Origin: Pseudomonadota bacterium
GTDB lineage: Bacteria > Pseudomonadota > Gammaproteobacteria > Burkholderiales > Burkholderiaceae_D
Assembly (NCBI GenBank): GCA_023435945.1
Contig: JAEZLB010000132.1
Location: 1 to 9,108, forward strand
DNA length: 9,108 nt
Reading direction: 5' to 3'
The position numbers and the translations under genes were made by a program. Below, one piece after another: positions 1 through 6,216 of this stretch. The notes under the pieces are model-generated. The model saw only the letters and a program-made list of their open reading frames with translations. It was not told the DNA's origin and searched no databases. Position 1 is the stretch's first letter. Each line of letters opens with the position of its first letter.

Positions 1-1130
1 AGCGGCACCAGCAGCGCAGCCGTTCCTTTTGCCGTGTAGAGCAAACCGGAATTGGAGGTTGCATACTTGGAGCCGAAGGTATCTGCACAGGTCGACGGGA
101 ACAGGCTGTAGATTTCACCCCAGGCAAAGAACACCAGGCCGGTCAGGATCACGAAGGCAATCGGATCACGACCGAACTTGTACAGGCACAGGATACCCAC
201 TGCTTCGATGGCGAAGGCCATGAACATCGTCGGTTCGCGGCCGATCTTGTCGGACACCCAGCCAAAGAACGGGCGGGTCAGGCCATTGAGCACACGATCG
301 ATCGCCAGTGCGAAGGTCAACGCCGGCAATACGATACCCATGATGTTCACCGGCACGTCGTTCACCTGGAAGTCCTTGGCAATCGAACCCAGCTGCGCGG
401 TTGCCATCAGCCCCCCCGCTGCAACCATCACGAACATCGCATACATCACCCAGAACACCGGGGTACGCAATACCTCGCTGGGTTTGTAATTCGCCTTGGT
501 CTGCTGCACTTGTGCCGCATTCTCAGCCTTGGAATGTTCGGGAGCGCGAGCCAGCAGCAAAGCGACTAGCATAACGATAATGCCCTGGCCGATACCGAAA
601 TAGAAGAAAGCTGCTTCGTAACCGCTGCTTTGGATCATGTTGGAAATCGGTACGATGGTGATGGCAGAGCCTGCACCGAAACCTGCGGCAGTCAGGCCCG
701 CTGCCAGGCCGCGACGGTCCGGGAACCATTTCAACGCATTACCCACGCAGGTGCCGTACACAGCACCGGCACCGATGCCGCTGATGGCCGCCGCGATATA
801 CAGAACGGGCAGCGATGCGGCCATGGAGTTCATGACCCAACCCAGGCCACATAACAGACCGCCCACCAGAACGACCGGACGTGGGCCGTAACGATCCACG
901 AACCAACCTTCAATGGGAACCAGCCAGGTTTCGGTTACGACGAAGATACTGAAGGCGACTTGAATGGAAGCGCGCGTCCAGTCATATTTGACGGACATGG
1001 GGTCAACGAAAAGTGTCCAGCCATATTGGAGGTTAGCGATCATCGCCATACCGATGATGCCCAACACCAGTTGCATCCAGCGGTTGGAGAACAAGCCGCC
1101 AGTGTTTGAGGAAGAATCAGAATGTCTCAT
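1..1130 (-). CDS. oxlT: Oxalate/formate-type MFS antiporter (OxlT-like), C-terminus cut off by window edge
   Basis: Inner-membrane major facilitator transporter, predicted to exchange oxalate for formate or to move a similar small organic acid. The first 376 residues are in the window; the usual length is about 420-440, so roughly the last helix and tail are missing. About eleven hydrophobic segments are visible. After helix 2 comes the MFS loop motif as DRYGPRPV (79-86), and its second-half counterpart is WVSDKIGREP (291-300). Helix 11 carries YTAKGTA with Lys368, and Arg279 lies in AIDRVLNG; these are candidate equivalents of the substrate-binding Lys355 and Arg272 of Oxalobacter OxlT, though I could not align them. 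The start is the ATG at 1130, preceded by a weak AGAGA. The gene is divergent from a two-component system and has a 620-base upstream region with regulatory-looking elements. OFA family membership is fairly sure; the exact substrate is not. Confidence 0.85.
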   Translation of the reverse strand, partial: MRHSDSSSNTGGLFSNRWMQLVLGIIGMAMIANLQYGWTLFVDPMSVKYDWTRASIQVAFSIFVVTETWLVPIEGWFVDRYGPRPVVLVGGLLCGLGWVMNSMAASLPVLYIAAAISGIGAGAVYGTCVGNALKWFPDRRGLAAGLTAAGFGAGSAITIVPISNMIQSSGYEAAFFYFGIGQGIIVMLVALLLARAPEHSKAENAAQVQQTKANYKPSEVLRTPVFWVMYAMFVMVAAGGLMATAQLGSIAKDFQVNDVPVNIMGIVLPALTFALAIDRVLNGLTRPFFGWVSDKIGREPTMFMAFAIEAVGILCLYKFGRDPIAFVILTGLVFFAWGEIYSLFPSTCADTFGSKYATSNSGLLYTAKGTAALLVP

Positions 1131-1395
1131 TATTTCTCTAATCGAATAAATCTCTCTTTGGTGATAAGAATTCAAGCGGCGGGCATTATTGACTGAAGAC
1201 AGAAGCGGGATACACCTATGCAGAAACTCTGCCTTAACCATTTGATCATCTGATCGGTCACGCCTGCCAGCAACCAGGAATGCCACCGATTGAAGCGGGG
1301 AGCGTTGGGAGAGGAGCGCCTGAAAAAAATGACGTATCTCTCAACAAACCGTGCCGTAATAATGCGCAAGCATCGGTTAATGGCGAATGAAGCAA

Positions 1396-1415
1396 ACATT
1401 AAAAATTGTTAATGT
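1396..1415. promoter_or_regulatory. Inverted repeat, possible operator upstream of the transporter
   Basis: Perfect 7-bp arms ACATTAA (1396-1402) and TTAATGT (1409-1415) flank a 6-base AT-only-but-one spacer. The dyad size suits a dimeric regulator. It lies about 265 bases upstream of the transporter start. It also contains two TTAA cores 10 bases apart, so it could be a variant of the sites at 1623-1650. Binding protein unknown. Confidence 0.35.
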
Positions 1416-1521
1416 CTCGCCAACCCACTTGAAATGGCCGTATAAAAGCGCTGTTGCAATACGTCACAAGGATGGCTTGTAGTGATGGCAAGCAAGGAAA
1501 ACCGTGCGCAGATCGCGGGGC

Positions 1522-1555
1522 AAAAAAAACCCGCGCAAAGGAGAAAGCGCGGGTT
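1522..1555 (-). terminator. Rho-independent terminator, orphan, facing the transporter
   Basis: Read on the minus strand, AACCCGCGC (from 1555) pairs perfectly with GCGCGGGTT (to 1528) around a 10-base loop, and the 3' arm runs directly into eight consecutive T (1529-1522). The stem is GC-rich and nine base pairs long, a classic intrinsic terminator. There is no T-run on the plus strand. No minus-strand gene lies upstream of it: the next feature is the start of the plus-strand response regulator. It therefore either ends a small unannotated RNA or sits in the transporter leader as an attenuator, about 390 bases before the start codon. Confidence 0.75.
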
Positions 1556-1622
1556 AGGAACCGTCTACAATTAACGGCGAGGAGAATCTTGATTCAACGT
1601 GGAACATCATGACATGCCGCGC

Positions 1623-1650
1623 GTTAACGCCGCATTAACGGACCATTAAG
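1623..1650. promoter_or_regulatory. Three TTAA half-sites at 11-bp spacing, likely OmpR-family regulator binding site
   Basis: GTTAAC (1623-1628), ATTAAC (1634-1639) and ATTAAG (1645-1650) are separated by exactly 5 bases each, so the TTAA cores repeat every 11 bases. On the minus strand they read CTTAAT-N5-GTTAAT-N5-GTTAAC. Tandem half-sites with 11-bp period are the established binding pattern of OmpR/PhoB-type regulators, and the hexamers resemble PmrA/QseB boxes. The array lies 103 bases upstream of a response regulator of that family, so autoregulation is the simplest inference. A fourth TTAA occurs at 1571-1574. Confidence 0.55.
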
Positions 1651-1752
1651 CGTAGATGGAGAATGCCAGGCAGTAGGCATTGCCTGCTGCTCTGCAAAAG
1701 CTCTACGCCGGCCTCACGTTGCGCAAGCTCCTTCTCACCATCCCGGATTGTT

Positions 1753-2439
1753 ATGAAAGTATTAGTCGTCGAAGATAACGAGCGCGTTGCCGCCTTCATC
1801 AGAAAAGGCCTGAGCGAAGCCGGTCACACTGTGGATCATGCCGATAACGGTCGCGAGGGTTTATTCTTCGCAGTCAGCGAAAATTATGATGTGATCATCA
1901 TGGATCGCATGTTGCCGGGAAATATAGATGGTCTTGCCATCATCAGCGCCCTGCGCAAAACCGGAAACAACACGCCTATCCTGATCCTGAGTGCGCTTTC
2001 CGATGTGGATGAGCGTATCCGCGGATTAAAAAGTGGCGGCGATGATTATCTGGTCAAGCCTTTCGAACTCGGCGAACTGGTGGCCCGCCTGGAAGCCTTG
2101 TGCCGACGCACGCAGAATGGCGCAACGGAATCGCCCAGTTCTCTGGTGGCGGGCGATTTGCGCATGGACCTGTTATCGCACAAGGTCACGCGCGGAGGAA
2201 AAATTATTGCGTTGCAGCCACGCGAATTCAAGTTGCTGGAGTATCTACTTCGGCATGCCAACCAGGTGGTCACCCGCACCATGCTGCTGGAGAATGTCTG
2301 GGACTACCATTTCGACCCGCAAACCAATGTAGTCGATGTTCATATCAGCAAGCTGCGTCAGAAAATCGATGTTGGCTTTCCTCAACCCCTGCTGCGCACC
2401 GTTCGCAGCGCCGGCTACATGCTGACCTGTGGTGATTAG
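1753..2439 (+). CDS. OmpR-family two-component response regulator
   Basis: DNA-binding response regulator of 228 residues, normal length for the family. The receiver domain (about 1-117) shows every expected residue: acidic pair Glu7-Asp8, phospho-acceptor Asp51 in IIMDRMLPG, Ser80 and Lys102 in the VKPF motif. There is one extra residue in MLPGNIDGL, a variant I recall from other proteobacterial regulators. The C-terminal winged helix (about 131-226) includes LQPREFKLLEYLL and a recognition-helix region around TNVVDVHISKLRQKID, ending in RTVRSAGYML. I start it at the ATG at 1753, where the conserved VLVVEDN strand begins; an in-frame ATG at 1663 would add 30 low-complexity residues unlike the family. 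No good ribosome-binding site precedes 1753. The kinase gene overlaps its 3' end. The regulated genes are unknown; itself and the divergent transporter are the obvious candidates. Confidence 0.93.
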   Translation: MKVLVVEDNERVAAFIRKGLSEAGHTVDHADNGREGLFFAVSENYDVIIMDRMLPGNIDGLAIISALRKTGNNTPILILSALSDVDERIRGLKSGGDDYLVKPFELGELVARLEALCRRTQNGATESPSSLVAGDLRMDLLSHKVTRGGKIIALQPREFKLLEYLLRHANQVVTRTMLLENVWDYHFDPQTNVVDVHISKLRQKIDVGFPQPLLRTVRSAGYMLTCGD

Positions 2440-3865
2440 ACCCCGCCTTACTGCACGAACGCTGACGCTGATGTATGTGGCGGGCAGCCTGTTCATCCTC
2501 GCCCTGTTTGCCACACCCGTCTGGTATGCATGGCGCAAGATGATCGATGAGAACCGCACGCATATCCTGCAGGCAGACACGCAGAGACTGGCCAGCGTCT
2601 ACGAGAAAAAAGGGGCCGATGGACTGATCGCCGCCATCGAGTCGCGCATCGATGTGCAGCCTGAAGGCGATGAGAAATATGTGCTGTTCACCGATCCTTC
2701 GTACAAGAGAATATCCGGCAATCTGAATGCATGGCCGGCAGGCGTGCCGGAACAGGAAGGAACCTATATTCAGAATATCGATGTCGGCAATGAATCCATC
2801 CATGCCGTGCTGGTGCGCTCGACCTTGCCGGATGGATCACACCTGCTGGTGGGCCGCAATCTCGCTTATCACGACCAGGTTGCCTACCTGTTTGTGCTGG
2901 AACTGGTGGGAACCACACTCATCATCCTGCTGCTGGGCTTATGCGGCGGATATGTGATCCGCCGTTCCCTGTTATCGGAAGTGCAAACACTCAGTCAAAC
3001 GACGGCGGAGATCGTTGAGGGCAACCTGTCGCATCGCCTGCCGACGCGCGGAGGACACGGTGAACTCGACATGCTGGCCGTCACGGTCAACCGTATGCTG
3101 GACCAGATTGAACAGCTTATCAATGCAACCCGCCATATCACCAATGCCATCGCCCATGACTTGCGCACGCCCCTGACCGAACTGAGAACCCGGCTGGAAG
3201 ATCTTTCGCTGAATGCGCCCGCGCATACCGTCAATGACATCAATGCGGCGGTTGCCGATGTAGACAGGGTCATCGCGATTTTCAACGCCTTGCTTCGCCT
3301 GGCGGAAATCGACACCGGCGCGCGCAAGGCCGGTTTCGTTCAGACCAATTTCACCCAACTGGTGGAAGATGCCGTGGAGTTCTACCAGCCGCTGGCTGAA
3401 GTCAAGGACATCAAGCTTTTCCTTCGAGCTTCGGAGCCCGCGACCGGCTGGGGAGATCCTTTGCTGCTTGCCCAGGCCATAGGCAATCTTCTGGATAATG
3501 CAATCAAGTTTTCACCAGTCCACAGCACGATTTCCGTATCGGTGACGCGAGAATTGATCGAACAAAAATCCACCATCCGAATCAGCGTGTCTGATCAGGG
3601 TCCCGGTATACCCGACCCGGAAAAACCGCGTGTCATTGAACGCTTTTATCGCAGCGACAGCAGCCGCGCCGCGCCGGGCATAGGGCTGGGGCTTAGCCTG
3701 GTTTCATCAGTGGCCAGGCTGCACAATGGTGTGCTCGAACTGGCAGACAACCATCCGGGATTGCGCGCCAGCCTGGTCTTGGCAAAAGGACAGCAGCGCA
3801 TCCCATTTGAATTAAGCCTCGACAGCGGCCGGGCAGTGGTCAAGGGCGCGGCCCCTGCGGCCTAG
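2429..3865 (+). CDS. Membrane sensor histidine kinase, partner of the upstream response regulator
   Basis: Inner-membrane sensor kinase of 478 residues. TM1 lies at about 13-35, a periplasmic sensing region of about 115 residues at 36-150, and TM2 at about 151-177. A HAMP linker follows (178-230). The HisKA helix has the phospho-accepting His243 in IAHDLRTPLTEL. The ATPase domain shows the N box (NLLDNAIKFSP, 353-363), G1 (DQGPGIPD, 389-396), F box (RFYRSD, 405-410) and G2 (GIGLGLSL, 417-424), so it should be active. The start is GTG at 2429 or 2432, overlapping the regulator's stop, which suggests translational coupling; an ATG at 2471 would fall inside TM1 and is unlikely. A 25-residue tail extends beyond the ATPase domain. 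The periplasmic domain has no motif I can link to a ligand, so the signal is unknown. Confidence 0.93.
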   Translation: MVIRPRLTARTLTLMYVAGSLFILALFATPVWYAWRKMIDENRTHILQADTQRLASVYEKKGADGLIAAIESRIDVQPEGDEKYVLFTDPSYKRISGNLNAWPAGVPEQEGTYIQNIDVGNESIHAVLVRSTLPDGSHLLVGRNLAYHDQVAYLFVLELVGTTLIILLLGLCGGYVIRRSLLSEVQTLSQTTAEIVEGNLSHRLPTRGGHGELDMLAVTVNRMLDQIEQLINATRHITNAIAHDLRTPLTELRTRLEDLSLNAPAHTVNDINAAVADVDRVIAIFNALLRLAEIDTGARKAGFVQTNFTQLVEDAVEFYQPLAEVKDIKLFLRASEPATGWGDPLLLAQAIGNLLDNAIKFSPVHSTISVSVTRELIEQKSTIRISVSDQGPGIPDPEKPRVIERFYRSDSSRAAPGIGLGLSLVSSVARLHNGVLELADNHPGLRASLVLAKGQQRIPFELSLDSGRAVVKGAAPAA

Positions 3866-3970
3866 CGATGTATCGCTCCAGCGGGGAAATGACGGATAGC
3901 ACGCCTGGCTATTCGAAAGCCTCGCTCTTCCCATGAAAACCAGCAGAGAGCCTCCCTTGGCGGGCGACAA
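3866..3970. other. Convergent intergenic spacer, no clear terminator
   Basis: This 105-base gap separates two converging genes. A short palindrome AGCGAT-GT-ATCGCT (3864-3877) overlaps the kinase stop codon but has no following T-run. I see no convincing intrinsic terminator on either strand, so termination may be Rho-dependent or the transcripts may overlap. Confidence 0.5.
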
Positions 3971-5641
3971 TCAGGTTTGTGGCACACGCCCCTCATGCGC
4001 AATGCGCCAGTTCATGAAATCGTCGGCGGACAAGGGCTGTGAAATCCAGAAACCTTGCGCGATATCGCAACCAATGTTGCCCAGCAAGTCATACGTGTGT
4101 TGATCCTCCACCCCTTCTGCGACGACACGCATATCCATCTTGTGGGCCAGGGCCACTGCCGCCTCCACGATATGCCTCGCGCCGCTATCTACGCCAACCT
4201 GGCGAACGAAGGATTGGTCGACCTTGAGATAGCGGATGGGAAGTTGATGCAGATACTGCAAGGAAGAGTGGCCTGTTCCGAAATCATCAATGGAAATTGA
4301 AACGCCCGCTTCCGCCAGGCGGTTCAGTTCGGCAATGGTGTGCTCTATATCCACCATCAACGCACCCTCCGTAACCTCCAGTTCGATACGGCTGCCGTCA
4401 AGTTTATAGTGATCGAGCAGGTCCAGTACTATTTCAGAGAACCCGGATTGCGATAGGTTGCGTGGTGATACGTTGACGGCGATGAGGACAGGCATGCCCG
4501 CCCGCTCCCATCGGACACTTTGCTGCATTGCCTCGCTTAACGCGAACCGGGTAAGGGAGTGGATTAATGTGCTTTGTTCCGCCTTCGGAATGAATACATC
4601 GGGAGGCACATTGCCTCGCTCAGGATGATGCCAGCGCATCAGCGCTTCAGCACTATGCAGGCGTCCCGTGGCGATGTCGATTTTCGGCTGATAGTGCAGT
4701 GACAATTGCCCTTGCTCGGCTGCCTTGGTCAGCGCTCCCAGCATGGTCACGGTATTTTTTGCCTTGGTATGGATCGTGGGTGTATAGGCCACGAAATCCT
4801 GCCCTCTCTTCTGTGCATCGATCAATGCCGACTCGGCTCTTTGCAAATAAACTTCAGGGGCTTCGGCTATTTGGTTGAAGATCACATAACCGACCCGGGA
4901 ACCGACCTGAACCGGTATCCCGTTGAACAGGAAGGCCTGCCTGGAACTTGCAGCAATCCCGTCGATGAGCAGCGCGATATCTTCCTGCCTGCCACCGATC
5001 ATGAGCAGGCCGATTTGCTCGGTATCGATGCGATATATTTTTGTCTTATGCGGATGTTTTTCCTGAAAGCGCCGGGCCGATTGCCGGATGATTTCTTCAA
5101 TGATTTCAAAGCCGAAGGCCGACTTCAGCTCCGTTACGTTTTCAAGTGACACCACGGCCAGCACAAAGGAATCCGGGACATCTCTCTTCCTGGCTGCTTC
5201 CTGCAGGTCACCTAACAAGGCAGTACGGTTTTCCATGTCCGTGGACGCATCATGCCTGGCAATCCACCTGAGGTTGTTGAGATGGTATCGGACGGTATCG
5301 CTCGCTGCTCCGCTGAGGAGGCCAGCCAGCGCAAAGAATCCCGTGCGGTAAAGCCAGTTGACCGTGTTCTGGGATTCGCCGGTTACGACGTCGATAGGAA
5401 CGAACGGCCCCAGTACTATGCCACCCACTATGCCGATGACGACGCCGCCTCTGACACCGAATAGACAGCCGGCCAGCAAAACCGGCACATACATCGAATG
5501 CGAATACACATACTTGATGCCACCGGTGGTGTAGACCAGCAGGTAAATTCCACCGACGAGGATCGCCAGTAAGGGGGCCGCAAGAATCCTTATGCCATGC
5601 CGATGCTGCTCCAGCCATTGAAAGAGGGGAGTGGTATTCAT
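3971..5641 (-). CDS. Membrane GGDEF(degenerate)-EAL protein, predicted cyclic di-GMP phosphodiesterase
   Basis: Protein of 556 residues, predicted to hydrolyse cyclic di-GMP to pGpG at the inner membrane. Residues about 18-115 form roughly four hydrophobic segments, a possible membrane sensor. A GGDEF-like domain follows (about 128-290), but the active-site loop reads YRIDTEQIG around 203-211 instead of GGDEF, so cyclase activity is not expected; such domains often act as regulators. The EAL domain (about 300-545) keeps the residues known to bind metal and substrate: Glu332 of EAL, Asn390 in NVSPRNL, Glu422 in EVTE, Asp452-Asp453 in DDFGTG, Lys473, Glu509 in AEGVED and Gln529. The start is the ATG at 5641; an AGAGA lies just upstream. 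The 575-base gap before it suggests its own promoter, separate from the cytochrome genes. Its target process (biofilm, motility or other) cannot be told from here. Confidence 0.93.
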   Translation of the reverse strand: MNTTPLFQWLEQHRHGIRILAAPLLAILVGGIYLLVYTTGGIKYVYSHSMYVPVLLAGCLFGVRGGVVIGIVGGIVLGPFVPIDVVTGESQNTVNWLYRTGFFALAGLLSGAASDTVRYHLNNLRWIARHDASTDMENRTALLGDLQEAARKRDVPDSFVLAVVSLENVTELKSAFGFEIIEEIIRQSARRFQEKHPHKTKIYRIDTEQIGLLMIGGRQEDIALLIDGIAASSRQAFLFNGIPVQVGSRVGYVIFNQIAEAPEVYLQRAESALIDAQKRGQDFVAYTPTIHTKAKNTVTMLGALTKAAEQGQLSLHYQPKIDIATGRLHSAEALMRWHHPERGNVPPDVFIPKAEQSTLIHSLTRFALSEAMQQSVRWERAGMPVLIAVNVSPRNLSQSGFSEIVLDLLDHYKLDGSRIELEVTEGALMVDIEHTIAELNRLAEAGVSISIDDFGTGHSSLQYLHQLPIRYLKVDQSFVRQVGVDSGARHIVEAAVALAHKMDMRVVAEGVEDQHTYDLLGNIGCDIAQGFWISQPLSADDFMNWRIAHEGRVPQT

Positions 5642-5770
5642 CTATGTCTCTAGTAAGCATCTTGCGCCTTGCAGGAGCCATGCTGAGAGGCGAAGACAGA
5701 GAAGGAATGTTCGCTTAATTACACTAGCTATCCTGCAGAGTGGCTGGGGCTCACCACCCCACATTAACCA

Positions 5771-5792
5771 GTAAGCAGGAATATATTCTTAC
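5771..5792. repeat. AT-rich nested palindrome upstream of the EAL gene
   Basis: GTAAG (5771-5775) and CTTAC (5788-5792) form an outer inverted repeat, and a 10-base perfect palindrome GAATATATTC (5779-5788) lies inside, sharing the last C. It sits about 130-150 bases upstream of the EAL start codon, where an operator would be plausible. Function is not known. Confidence 0.35.
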
Positions 5793-5840
5793 AAAATCCC
5801 TCCCTTTCCAAGGCTTGCTTTCGCATTTTTGATATTCATC

Positions 5841-5912
5841 CTATCTTCTGCCACTACGGAGTGGTGGGAAGCCTGTGCAAACAGGCTTCAGGATAGTCCA
5901 TCCGTATGATGG
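5841..5912. other. Cluster of three hairpins, possible structured RNA
   Basis: Three perfect inverted repeats follow each other: CCACT-ACGG-AGTGG (5851-5864), GAAGCCTGT-GCAA-ACAGGCTTC (5868-5889, nine base pairs) and CCATC-CGTAT-GATGG (5898-5912). CTATC (5841-5845) can pair with GATAG (5892-5896), enclosing the first two as a three-way junction. Read on the plus strand the long hairpin has a GCAA loop of the stable GNRA class, hinting at a plus-strand RNA; on the minus strand it would lie in the EAL gene's 5' leader. It matches no riboswitch or ribozyme consensus I could recall. It could also be an intergenic repeat or a protein-binding site. Confidence 0.35.
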
Positions 5913-6086
5913 TCCGGCCACGTTAAGACAGACGCTCTACCCATGTTGCCTGCCGCAGCCACGATGTGTTGCTGACGGTCCTGCTTCTTCCGTTTGCCGG
6001 GGCATCAGGCGTGCATTACTGCTTTGCATGGATCAGACGGTCGGCACTGGTGCGCCGGCCCGTGGGCCAGAGAGAGGAATGACCAG

Positions 6087-6105
6087 CATCTTGCAACACA
6101 AGATG
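6087..6105. repeat. 7-bp inverted repeat downstream of the cytochrome operon
   Basis: CATCTTG (6087-6093) and CAAGATG (6099-6105) pair perfectly around a CAACA loop. It lies 112 bases beyond the tri-heme cytochrome stop codon. No T-run follows on either strand, so it is not a standard terminator, but it could protect a transcript 3' end. Confidence 0.35.
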
Positions 6106-6216
6106 TATTGAGGGAGCCTATCGGCACAAAGCCACCCGGCACGAGAGCAGGATGGCTTGGACAATCTGCCGGAACGCCGGAACGGGATGCTTTACCAAGC
6201 GCCCTGTCGGCGGGAA

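Larger units (their letters stand above)
1131..1752. other. Divergent intergenic region between transporter and response regulator
   Basis: No convincing protein gene is seen in these 622 bases. The longest frame (1172-1399, minus) has an unremarkable composition, no ribosome-binding site and no recognisable domain. The region holds a 7-bp inverted repeat (1396-1415), a minus-strand intrinsic terminator (1522-1555), a small palindrome GAATC-TT-GATTC (1584-1595), and three TTAA sites at 11-bp spacing (1623-1650). It should contain the promoters of both flanking genes, but I could not single out convincing -35/-10 pairs. Confidence 0.7.
5642..6216. other. 575-base gap without a credible gene, rich in hairpins
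   Basis: Frames in this stretch (for example 5875-6111 plus and 6005-6220 minus) have compositions heavy in Cys, Pro, His and Arg and match no family I know, so I do not call them. The region holds several perfect inverted repeats (see the entries at 5771, 5841 and 6087), plus AAGCCA/TGGCTT at 6129-6158 and a tandem CCGGAACG pair at 6169-6184. It must contain the EAL gene promoter and the end of the cytochrome transcript. No intrinsic terminator with a T-run was found. Confidence 0.55.

Noticed and set aside
411..418. Run of seven C (G on the coding strand) in the transporter gene as a phase-variation tract
   Set aside because: The frame is intact and encodes the expected Gly-Gly in a membrane helix; seven bases is short for a contingency locus.
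1172..1399. 75-residue minus-strand frame between transporter and regulator
   Set aside because: No ribosome-binding site, no recognisable domain, and it overlaps probable promoter sequence of the transporter.
1663..1752. 30-residue N-terminal extension of the response regulator
   Set aside because: The extension is unlike the family, and the conserved first beta strand begins at the ATG at 1753.
3864..3877. Palindrome at the kinase stop codon as a terminator
   Set aside because: Stem is only five to six pairs with a tiny loop and has no T-run on either strand.
5700..5912. Cyclic di-GMP or cobalamin riboswitch in the EAL leader
   Set aside because: Fragments such as GCGAAAGCAAGCC (minus) and GGGAAGCC (plus) recall these classes, but the conserved core order and the other consensus blocks are absent.
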